A DNA stretch of 5,139 bases from Synergistaceae bacterium (GTDB lineage Bacteria; Synergistota; Synergistia; Synergistales; Aminobacteriaceae): NCBI GenBank assembly GCA_017447325.1, contig JAFSNU010000430.1, positions 1-5,139 of the forward strand, written 5' to 3'. How positions within the stretch are numbered: position 1 is the stretch's first letter; each line of letters begins with the position of its first letter. The notes under the pieces were generated by a model that made no database searches, had not been told where the DNA came from, and saw nothing but the letters and a program-made list of their open reading frames with translations. Below are positions 1 to 5,139 of this stretch, piece by piece. Both the position numbers and the translations under genes were made by a program.

Positions 1-117
1 CTGCTCCGGTTCTTCTTCGGAAATTTCAACAAGCTCTACGGCTTCAAGCGTCGGCTCGTCGGCTTCAACTTCATCAACTTTAATTTCAGTTTCATCCTCA
101 AGCTCAGGCGCGGCCTC
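1..117 (-). repeat. Acidic repeat unit 4 (partial, 39 residues visible)
   Basis: This is the fourth copy of the protein-level repeat, residues 282-320, cut by the window edge. It begins EAAPELE and continues TEIKVDEVEADEPTLE. Positions 1-94 are identical base for base to 154-247, so the copy offset is 153 bases. Confidence 0.8.
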
Positions 118-960
118 CGGCGCTTGCACTTGCACAGGCTCTAAGTCTTGTTCCTGCTCCGGTTCTTCTTCGGAAATTTCAACAAGCTCTACGGCTTCAA
201 GCGTCGGCTCGTCGGCTTCAACTTCATCAACTTTAATTTCAGTTTCAGCCTCAAGCTCAGGCGCGGCCTCCAGCTCTTGCAGTTGCACAGGCTCAAACTC
301 TTGCGGCTGCTCCTGCTCTTCTTCTGCGACTTCTTCAAGCTTTGCAACTTCAAGCGTCGGCTCATCCGGTTGCTCATCTTCAACTTTAATATCAGTTTCA
401 GTCTCAAGCTCAGGCGTGGCCTCCGGCTGTTGCAGTTGCTCAAGTTCTAACTCTTGCGGTTGCTCCGGAACTTCTTCCGTGACTTCTTCAAGCTCTGTCG
501 TCTCAACTTCAGGCGTCGGCTCTTCGGCTTCCGGCTCGGCTTCAACTTCATCAACTTTAATTTCAGTTTTAGTTTCAGACTCAAGCTCAGGCGCGGCCTC
601 CGGCTCTTGATTTACAGCCTCTAAAGTATCAGGCACGGACTCGTGAATAACTTCTTCATTTATTAATACGTCCTGCTGATCGGCCGCTTCCTCGATAGCA
701 CTCTCCAATACGCCTTTCGAGTGCCGAGGCTTCATGTGCGGCAACCCCCGTCCGCGGCGAGGCAGCATCGCAAACAACGCGTTGGCAAGCGATACATGCT
801 TGACGTTCTGCGCTCGCTTGAACTTCTGCTGCTCCGTCTTGCGCTCTTTCAAATGCGCTTCAGCGTCGTTTTGAGAGTGGACCGCCCCCGATACAGCAGT
901 ATTCAAGCCAGATTGCTCAGGCTTGCTGTTCATATTCTCTCCCTGTACGTTAATTAACAT
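1..960 (-). CDS. Glu/Pro-rich acidic repeat protein of unknown function, 3' end beyond window
   Basis: I do not recognise this protein. The frame is open for 320 codons from ATG at 960 to the window edge, so the C-terminus is missing. The start at 960 is preferred because GGAGG lies 7 bases upstream; an in-frame ATG at 933 with a weaker GGGAG nearby is the alternative. No signal peptide or membrane segment is seen. Residues 38-82 are basic (13 Lys/Arg, 2 Glu) and include a short hydrophobic stretch VSLANALFAML (56-66) followed by PRRGRG. Residues 121-320 contain 81 Asp/Glu against 6 Lys, with no Arg, Cys, His or Trp, and form four degenerate repeats starting at (E)AxPELE with cores like TEIKVDEVEADEPTLE. 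Such composition implies an extended, disordered, strongly negative tail (inference). The gene starts 21 bases after the htpG stop, so co-transcription is likely. Overlapping frames on either strand here are by-products of the repeats. That it is a real gene is likely; its function is unknown. Confidence 0.85.
   Translation of the reverse strand, partial: MLINVQGENMNSKPEQSGLNTAVSGAVHSQNDAEAHLKERKTEQQKFKRAQNVKHVSLANALFAMLPRRGRGLPHMKPRHSKGVLESAIEEAADQQDVLINEEVIHESVPDTLEAVNQEPEAAPELESETKTEIKVDEVEAEPEAEEPTPEVETTELEEVTEEVPEQPQELELEQLQQPEATPELETETDIKVEDEQPDEPTLEVAKLEEVAEEEQEQPQEFEPVQLQELEAAPELEAETEIKVDEVEADEPTLEAVELVEISEEEPEQEQDLEPVQVQAPEAAPELEDETEIKVDEVEADEPTLEAVELVEISEEEPEQ
118..270 (-). repeat. 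Acidic repeat unit 3 (51 residues, 153 bp)
   Basis: This is the third copy, residues 231-281. It carries the same core as unit 4 (EIKVDEVEADEPTLEAVELV, then EISEEEPEQ). The two copies share 94 contiguous identical bases in the visible overlap. In a full 153-base offset comparison (1-153 against 154-306) I counted 9 mismatches, which points to a recent duplication or gene conversion. Confidence 0.8.
271..423 (-). repeat. Acidic repeat unit 2 (51 residues, diverged)
   Basis: This copy spans residues 180-230. It has the same length and order of elements as unit 3 (ATPELE, TDIKVEDE, DEPTLEVAKLEEVAEEE, then a Gln/Pro-rich stretch) but is clearly diverged in sequence. It is therefore older than the unit 3/4 duplication. 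Confidence 0.7.
424..600 (-). repeat. Acidic repeat unit 1 (59 residues, most diverged)
   Basis: This first copy spans residues 121-179. It opens EAAPELE and contains TEIKVDEVEAE, but is eight residues longer than the others, apparently through an added TK-type step and an expanded EAEPEAEE stretch. The region before it (residues 83-120) is acidic but not repetitive. Confidence 0.65.
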
Positions 961-972
961 AATCCACCCTCC
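961..972 (-). promoter_or_regulatory. Strong Shine-Dalgarno site of the acidic repeat gene
   Basis: On the minus strand the 21-base gap after the htpG stop contains GGAGGGTGG. GGAGG (968-972) sits 7 bases before ATG at 960, an ideal spacing. It decides the choice of start over the in-frame ATG at 933 and supports translation of this gene from the htpG transcript. Confidence 0.75.
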
Positions 973-981
973 ATAAATCTT

Positions 982-2883
982 TTACGCTCCAAACGCCTTT
1001 GTCATAACCTCGTTTAATCTCTTCACAAACGAGGCCGGTTCCGCCAGCACTGCGCCCTCTAAGATCAGCGACTGGTCATAAAGTATCTCAAGCAAATTTA
1101 TAAACTGCTCGTCCTTGCTCTCAGCCATGTCCATTAATTTCTTGACTAACGGATGCTTTATATTCAGCTCCAAAATTCTCTTCTGCGGCGGCGGGTTCTG
1201 CCCCATTGCCCGCAAGACCTGCTCCATTTGGAACAAGCCGTTCGACGACTCGCGCAAACAAGCCGGAGAGTCTGTCATGCTCAACGACGGCCTTACGTCC
1301 TCTAACTTCTCGCCCATGGCCGCCATCGCCTGATCTTTCACCGGCGCAAATTTAGCTTCAACTTCTTTCAGCTCAGCCTCAGCCGCGCTCTTCTCGTCGT
1401 CAGTCTGAACGTTCACAGAGTCCAAACTTATATTTAATAACTTTAAATTATCTTCGCCCAACGCGTCAGCTGTATTAACTAAAATTACTTCGTCAACAGC
1501 GTCGCTCATTAACAACACTTCATAGCCCTTGGCTTTAAACGCCTCGAGCTTAGGCGACGACTTCAACGCCGCCAAATCACGTCCGGCGAGGCAGTATATG
1601 CCCGCTTGATCCGGCTTCATTCTTGACTTATATTCAGCTATCGAAGTCCAGCCGTCGCTATTAGTCGTGTTAAATAAAGCTAACTCTAAAATAGTTTTAG
1701 CGTGTTCCGAGTCTTGAATTACGCCCCATTTAAAAATTTGCCTGAACGAGTTCCAAAACTTTTCGTACTTAGCTCTATCATTCTCGAGCAGCTTCTTTAA
1801 CTCGTTAAAAATTTTGCGTTGAGCGCTGCGCTTTATAACTCGTATAATCGGCTCGTCCTGCAAAATTTCACGCGATAAATTTAAAGACAAATCATCCGAG
1901 TCAATAACGCCCCGAATAAATCTCATATACTCCGGAATTAAGTCCTTGCAGTCGTTCATTATGAACACTCTGTTAATATAAAGGCTTATTCCGCCGAAGT
2001 TCGGATCAACGACCAAATCAAACGGAGCTTCGGACGGGATAAATAATAATCCCTTAAAGCTCGTCGCGCCCTCGGCATTTAATCTTATATGCGCCAGCGG
2101 CTCTTTCCAGTCGTGCGTCAAGTGACGATAAAATTCGTTGTACTCTTCCGGTTTGACTTCGCTGTCAGGCCTGATCCAAATCGCCTTTTGCGAATTAATA
2201 GTCTCGTCTTGAATTACTTCTTTGTCATCTTTATGACGCGTCACCGGCATTACTATCGGCCACGCTATAAAGTCAGAATATTTTGAAATTAAATCTCTAA
2301 CAGTCCACTCGTCCGTGTAATCTTTAGTAATAACTTCATGATCAACGGGCTTTAAATATAAAACTATAGTCGTTCCGCATTCATCGCGCGACGCGTCATC
2401 GTCAAGCGTATATTCACCGCCGCCGTCAGACTTAAACAAACAAGATTTGCTCTCGCCTAACTTGCGGCTCAACACTTCGACTTTGTCAGCGACCATGAAC
2501 GCCGAGTAAAATCCAACTCCAAACTGTCCGATTAAATTTTCTTGATTATTATTATCCTCGCTCTTGGCCGCAGCTAAAAATTCTTTAGTTCCGGACTTCG
2601 CGATAGTTCCTAAATATTTTCCTAATTCATCGCGCGTCATTCCTATTCCATTGTCTGAAATAGTCAGCGTGCGCTTGTCTTTATCTCTTATAATTCTAAT
2701 TTCAGGCTTGAAGTCGGCAAGCTCAGAATTTTTTAATTTCTCAATGCGTCTCTTGTCCAAAGCGTCCGACGCGTTAGAAATTAATTCGCGCAAAAATATA
2801 TCCCGGTTCGAATAAACCGAGTTGATCATCATCTTTAACAGCTCTGCTGCTTCAGACTGAAATTCAAATTTCTCTTCCGGCAT
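982..2883 (-). CDS. htpG: HtpG, bacterial Hsp90 molecular chaperone
   Basis: Cytosolic ATP-dependent dimeric chaperone that remodels and refolds client proteins, usually alongside DnaK. The 633 residues match the family's usual length (about 620-640). The N-terminal GHKL ATPase domain (about 1-220) shows LRELISNASDA with catalytic Glu33 and Mg-binding Asn37, SDNGIGM (76-82), GTIAKSGT (92-99) and GQFGVGFYSAF (119-129, the ATP-lid glycine motif). The middle domain has LSLNLSREILQ (332-342), whose Arg338 and Gln342 correspond to the ATPase-activating residues of Hsp90. The C-terminal dimerisation domain contains MTDSPACL (536-543) and MEQVLRAMGQ (553-562). There is no eukaryotic MEEVD tail, as expected in bacteria. 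The ATG at 2883 gives the typical MPEEKFEFQSEA start, but the preceding AATTAAAATTAAA has no Shine-Dalgarno sequence. A long inverted repeat lies just upstream and an acidic repeat gene follows closely. The gene looks intact. Confidence 0.98.
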   Translation of the reverse strand: MPEEKFEFQSEAAELLKMMINSVYSNRDIFLRELISNASDALDKRRIEKLKNSELADFKPEIRIIRDKDKRTLTISDNGIGMTRDELGKYLGTIAKSGTKEFLAAAKSEDNNNQENLIGQFGVGFYSAFMVADKVEVLSRKLGESKSCLFKSDGGGEYTLDDDASRDECGTTIVLYLKPVDHEVITKDYTDEWTVRDLISKYSDFIAWPIVMPVTRHKDDKEVIQDETINSQKAIWIRPDSEVKPEEYNEFYRHLTHDWKEPLAHIRLNAEGATSFKGLLFIPSEAPFDLVVDPNFGGISLYINRVFIMNDCKDLIPEYMRFIRGVIDSDDLSLNLSREILQDEPIIRVIKRSAQRKIFNELKKLLENDRAKYEKFWNSFRQIFKWGVIQDSEHAKTILELALFNTTNSDGWTSIAEYKSRMKPDQAGIYCLAGRDLAALKSSPKLEAFKAKGYEVLLMSDAVDEVILVNTADALGEDNLKLLNISLDSVNVQTDDEKSAAEAELKEVEAKFAPVKDQAMAAMGEKLEDVRPSLSMTDSPACLRESSNGLFQMEQVLRAMGQNPPPQKRILELNIKHPLVKKLMDMAESKDEQFINLLEILYDQSLILEGAVLAEPASFVKRLNEVMTKAFGA

Positions 2884-2910
2884 TTTAATTTTAATTTTTA
2901 ATCAAATTAC

Positions 2911-2974
2911 AGCGTTAAAGCCGAGTATTTTATTTAAATTAAATTTTTAAATTAAAATACTCGGCGCAATCGCC
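2911..2974 (-). promoter_or_regulatory. Long inverted repeat between rpmF and htpG (candidate terminator or leader hairpin)
   Basis: Two 13-base arms, GCCGAGTATTTTA at 2920-2932 and its exact complement at 2953-2965, flank a 20-base A/T-only loop. On the minus strand the stem can be extended outward past an internal bulge by GGCG (2971-2974) pairing with CGC/U (2911-2914). It starts about 40 bases after the rpmF stop and ends about 30 bases before the htpG ATG. Only TTTAA follows on the minus strand, so it is a weak match to a classical terminator with a U-run. It does not match the CIRCE heat-shock operator (TTAGCACTC-N9-GAGTGCTAA). The inverted repeat is certain; terminator versus htpG regulatory element is undecided. 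Confidence 0.6.
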
Positions 2975-3014
2975 TTAAAAATTAATTAATTAATATTAAT
3001 AATTTAATAATGGA

Positions 3015-3215
3015 TTAATCGGCCGCGTCTTCGCTTGAACCGGCGGCAATCTTTCTTCCCTTATAATAGCCGCAGGACGGGCACGCATGATGAAGCATCA
3101 TTACCTCGCCGCAGCGCGGGCAGCTCTTCGTCATCGGCGCTCTTAACGCTCCGAGCCAGTTTGCAGTGCGCTTCGCACTTCTCGCGTGCGACGTCTTTCT
3201 CTTAGGTGTTGCCAT
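3015..3215 (-). CDS. rpmF: 50S ribosomal protein L32 (bL32), zinc-ribbon type
   Basis: Small structural protein of the large ribosomal subunit. The 66-residue product opens with the family signature MATPKRKTSHARSAKRTANW. A zinc ribbon follows, formed by Cys32-x2-Cys35 and Cys45-x2-Cys48, then GYYKGRKI. All four cysteines are present, so this is the zinc-binding form rather than the cysteine-free paralogue found in some genomes. The last residues (GSSEDAAD) form a small acidic tail beyond the conserved core. The start at 3215 is supported by GGGAGG 9 bases upstream. It lies 23 bases after the DUF177 gene, the usual pairing in bacteria. plsX, a frequent next gene, is not present; htpG follows after a 131-base spacer. 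Confidence 0.97.
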   Translation of the reverse strand: MATPKRKTSHARSAKRTANWLGALRAPMTKSCPRCGEVMMLHHACPSCGYYKGRKIAAGSSEDAAD

Positions 3216-3224
3216 GTCTAATTT

Positions 3225-3230
3225 CCTCCC
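3225..3230 (-). promoter_or_regulatory. Shine-Dalgarno site of rpmF
   Basis: GGGAGG on the minus strand lies 9 bases before the rpmF ATG, inside the 23-base gap after the DUF177 stop. It contrasts with the neighbouring DUF177 and htpG starts, which lack any such motif. Confidence 0.75.
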
Positions 3231-3238
3231 AAAAATTT

Positions 3239-3829
3239 TTAATCTAACTTTAAATCTTTAAGAACGCTGAACCTTGGATCTATATTTTCATTTAAATTAC
3301 AAGCACAAGGCCCGTCATTTAAATCAGCTCCGCAGTTCGGACATAAGCCGGCGCAGTCCTCTTTACACAAAACTTTGCTCGGCAGCAATAATAAAATGCT
3401 CTCCAAAACTTGCGGCGTTATATCAAGCGTTCTTTCAAAATATTCAACTTCAACAGGCATTACAGGCGCGTCTAATTTTAAATTTATATTATCCAAATCC
3501 AACGCCAATGCAGCCTGAGCTTGCGCTTCAAATTTCTCGTCGTTAAAGTCTACTCCGCACAAAGAATAAAGATACATCAAATTATCCGATATTGCAAGAG
3601 GCACGGGCTTTAAACATCTCGCGCACTCTGTCTCAGCGTCGAACTTTAACGAGATTAATACGCTCAATAAATTTTCTTCAAGCCAGCGAGCTTTAGCTTG
3701 AACGCTTATACTCGAATTAAATTTAAAATAATTTAATTTATCTAAATTTAATTCCCATTCTTCATTAACACATGACGCATTATCGCCCCGCGAAGGCAGG
3801 GCAATAATACTCTTAAATTTATTTTCCAA
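3239..3829 (-). CDS. YceD/DUF177 family protein (ribosome-biogenesis associated)
   Basis: DUF177 proteins are conserved across bacteria, are almost always encoded just before rpmF, and are linked to 23S rRNA or large-subunit biogenesis (family knowledge). The 196-residue product shows the family's cysteine pattern: Cys69-x2-Cys72 in TECARCLKPV, then CKEDCAGLCPNCG with Cys155, 159, 163 and 166, and CAC (175, 177). It ends with DPRFSVLKDLK, the typical C-terminal motif. The cysteines suggest metal binding (inference). The only usable in-frame start is TTG at 3829: a stop lies seven codons upstream, there is no earlier ATG or GTG, and the first internal Met is residue 85. No Shine-Dalgarno sequence precedes this TTG. 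The gene starts 26 bases after the ackA stop. The 20-odd residues before WELNLDKL are poorly conserved in style, so the exact start is uncertain. Confidence 0.93.
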   Translation of the reverse strand: MENKFKSIIALPSRGDNASCVNEEWELNLDKLNYFKFNSSISVQAKARWLEENLLSVLISLKFDAETECARCLKPVPLAISDNLMYLYSLCGVDFNDEKFEAQAQAALALDLDNINLKLDAPVMPVEVEYFERTLDITPQVLESILLLLPSKVLCKEDCAGLCPNCGADLNDGPCACNLNENIDPRFSVLKDLKLD

Positions 3830-3855
3830 ATTTAAAAATTTTAAAAATTAAAAAA

Positions 3856-5061
3856 TTAAAACGCGAGACGTTTTGTGTCTCTTGCGATCATTAACTCTTC
3901 GTTGGTCGGGATTACAAGGACGCGAACTTTCGAACCGTCCGCGCTGATGTCCATCTCTTTGCCGCGCATGTCGTTCTTGGCCGGGTCGATCTTAATTCCT
4001 AAAAATTCTAAGCCTTTGCAGACCGCCGCTCTCGTGCTTGCGCTGTTCTCGCCGACGCCCGCCGTGAAGACTAAAACGTCAATTCCGCCCATGGCCGCAG
4101 CATAAGCTCCAATAAATTTTTTAACGCCGTAAGTCAAAACTTCTTCAGCTAATTTAGCATGAGCGTCGCCCTTCTCCGCCGCGCTCTCAACGTCTCTCAA
4201 GTCGCTGCTCAGTTCTGAAATTCCTAATAAACCGCTCTTCTTATTTAACAACGCGTCAACTTCGTCAAGATTTAAATTCTCAGCTTTAGCAATAAACGGC
4301 AGTAAAGCAGGATCAACGTCGCCGCTTCTCGTTCCCATTAACACGCCGGCTAAAGGCGTGAAGCCCATTGACGTATCAATCGACTTGCCTCCGTCAACAG
4401 CCGTTATCGAACTGCCGTTGCCCAAGTGACACGTCACGATCTTTAATTTTTCAATCGGCTGGCCTAACATCTCAGCGGCTCTCTGCGATACGAATTTATG
4501 GCTCGTGCCGTGGAAGCCGTAACGTCTAATTTTATACTGCTCATAATATTTATAAGGCACGCCGTAGATAAACGCGTGCGGCGGCATCGTCTGGTGAAAC
4601 GCCGTGTCGAACACTCCGACCTGCGGGATATTCGGCAGAGCCTCGGTGACGGCCTCGATGCCCATGATGTTTGCAGGGTTGTGCAGAGGCGCAAGCGGTA
4701 TGCAGCGTTTTAATGCTTCCATGACCTTTGCGTCAATCTTAACGGACGTCGCGAACTCTTCCGCTCCGTGAACGACTCTGTGGCCGACAGCCGAAAGCTC
4801 GTCCAACGACTTTAACACGCCGTGATTTTTATCAAGCAGCGCGTCAAGAACTAATTTAATTGCAACTTTGTGATCAGGGATAGGAGTAATATGAACGACC
4901 GCGTCCATGCCGGTCTTCGTGTGCTTAATCTGCGAGCCCTCGATGCCGATTCTCTCGACAAGGCCTTTTGCCAATACGCTCTCGTTGTCCATGTCAAAGA
5001 GCTGATACTTCAACGACGAACTTCCGCAATTAATAACTAAAATTTTCATGTTGAACTGCAT
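3856..5061 (-). CDS. ackA: Acetate kinase
   Basis: Cytosolic enzyme of the ASKHA fold that interconverts acetyl phosphate + ADP and acetate + ATP, the last step of the Pta-AckA route. The product has 401 residues from ATG 5061 or 397 from ATG 5049, both normal for the family (about 400). Signatures are VINCGSSSLKY near the start, GHRVVHG (93-99), FDTAFH (151-156), YGFHGTSH (181-188), GTRSGDVDP (243-251) and TNEE (386-389). The active-site residues Asn11, Arg95, Asp152, His184, Arg245 and Glu388 are all present. Counted from the second Met they fall at 7, 91, 148, 180, 241 and 384, the same as in Methanosarcina thermophila acetate kinase. That supports MKILVINCG as the family start, but the better ribosome-binding sequence (AAAGG, 5 bases) serves ATG 5061, so four extra residues are possible. 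No pta gene is visible; it may lie outside the window. Confidence 0.97.
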   Translation of the reverse strand: MQFNMKILVINCGSSSLKYQLFDMDNESVLAKGLVERIGIEGSQIKHTKTGMDAVVHITPIPDHKVAIKLVLDALLDKNHGVLKSLDELSAVGHRVVHGAEEFATSVKIDAKVMEALKRCIPLAPLHNPANIMGIEAVTEALPNIPQVGVFDTAFHQTMPPHAFIYGVPYKYYEQYKIRRYGFHGTSHKFVSQRAAEMLGQPIEKLKIVTCHLGNGSSITAVDGGKSIDTSMGFTPLAGVLMGTRSGDVDPALLPFIAKAENLNLDEVDALLNKKSGLLGISELSSDLRDVESAAEKGDAHAKLAEEVLTYGVKKFIGAYAAAMGGIDVLVFTAGVGENSASTRAAVCKGLEFLGIKIDPAKNDMRGKEMDISADGSKVRVLVIPTNEELMIARDTKRLAF

Positions 5062-5071
5062 ACCTGCCTTT
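5062..5071 (-). promoter_or_regulatory. Ribosome-binding sequence of ackA (decides between two starts)
   Basis: Reading toward the gene, AAAGGCAGGT directly precedes ATG 5061. AAAGG lies 5 bases from this ATG, while the nearest AGG is 13 bases from the in-frame ATG at 5049. Spacing favours the upstream start; family alignment favours the downstream one. Confidence 0.45.
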
Positions 5072-5095
5072 TTAAATTTTTATAAATAATAATTT

Positions 5096-5123
5096 ATTAT
5101 ATTATAAAACATGCTTACAGCAA
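5096..5123 (-). promoter_or_regulatory. Possible sigma-70-type promoter of ackA
   Basis: On the minus strand TTGCTG (5118-5123) is followed after 16 bases by TATAAT (5096-5101); a second TATAAT overlaps at 5101-5106. The -10 match is perfect but the -35 agrees at only the first three bases, and the region is so AT-rich that chance matches are easy. The implied leader would be about 28 bases. If ackA is co-transcribed with a gene beyond 5139, this promoter may be secondary or absent. Confidence 0.35.
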
Positions 5124-5139
5124 AAATTTTTTAGCTTAA

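Noticed and set aside
1..306. CRISPR array, because of regular repetition
   Set aside because: The repeated block is 153 bp, in frame with a coding sequence, has codon-level drift, and shows no short repeat with unique spacers.
148..610. Open frames on the plus strand (148-450, 416-610) and another minus frame (189-443) in the repeat region
   Set aside because: They are low-complexity Leu/Phe, Ser/Gly or Arg/Lys/Ser strings produced by reading the GAA/GAG-rich repeats of the acidic gene in wrong frames. They have no family features, and the minus frame in register from 960 explains the region fully.
721..957. Plus-strand frame of 78 codons over the N-terminal part of the acidic gene
   Set aside because: It lies wholly antisense to the supported gene and its product shows no recognisable features. 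The minus frame has the strong ribosome-binding site.
2911..2974. CIRCE (HrcA) heat-shock operator upstream of htpG
   Set aside because: The arms read GCCGAGTATTTTA with a 20-base loop. CIRCE requires TTAGCACTC-N9-GAGTGCTAA, and neither arm sequence nor spacing fits.
2884..3014. A sigma-70 promoter for htpG in the AT-rich spacer
   Set aside because: Several TAAAAT or TTAATT-like strings can be arranged at about 17-base spacing, but in nearly pure A/T sequence such matches are expected by chance and no -35 is better than half-matching.
4464..4713. Overlapping frames on both strands within ackA
   Set aside because: They are shadow frames inside a highly conserved, intact acetate kinase gene and have no features of their own.
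5107..5139. Near-palindromic A-tract/T-tract (AGCAAAAA...TTTTTTAGCT) as a terminator of an upstream gene
   Set aside because: The arms are imperfect with only three G/C pairs at the ends and the window stops here, so neither a stem of meaningful stability nor an upstream gene can be supported.

Overview
The window holds five protein-coding genes, all on the minus strand. In transcription order (right to left) they are ackA (acetate kinase), a YceD/DUF177-family gene, rpmF (ribosomal protein L32), htpG (bacterial Hsp90), and a long open frame that runs off the left edge. The last gene encodes an unrecognised, very acidic repeat protein. No tRNA, rRNA, CRISPR array, insertion sequence or phage gene was seen, and there is no gene-free stretch longer than about 130 bases.

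Organism: bacterial. The ackA - DUF177 - rpmF order is familiar from Clostridia-like Firmicutes and related anaerobic lineages, where plsX and fatty-acid genes often follow. Here htpG follows instead. Protein style (a four-cysteine L32, a DUF177 protein with an extended cysteine-rich C-terminus) and very AT-rich spacers fit an anaerobic, probably fermentative bacterium. Synergistota or a Clostridia relative are both possible; this is inference from memory of the families, not a search.

Layout. 5062-5139 carries a possible promoter and the ribosome-binding region of ackA. ackA (3856-5061), the DUF177 gene (3239-3829) and rpmF (3015-3215) are separated by only 23-26 bases and look like one transcription unit. 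The 131-base spacer 2884-3014 contains a perfect 13-bp inverted repeat whose stem can be extended on the outside. It is either the end of the rpmF unit or a leader element of htpG. htpG (982-2883) is complete and has its catalytic residues. Only 21 bases later, behind a near-ideal Shine-Dalgarno sequence, comes the acidic protein gene (1-960, at least 320 codons, no stop before the edge).

How the genes fit together: AckA makes ATP from acetyl phosphate (and can run in reverse). DUF177 and L32 belong to ribosome biogenesis. HtpG is a chaperone. The acidic protein is probably co-transcribed with htpG, with a basic N-terminal segment followed by roughly 200 residues of Glu/Pro-rich repeats. It is the least ordinary feature of the window: about 40% Asp+Glu in the repeat part, a 51-residue period, and two copies nearly identical at DNA level.
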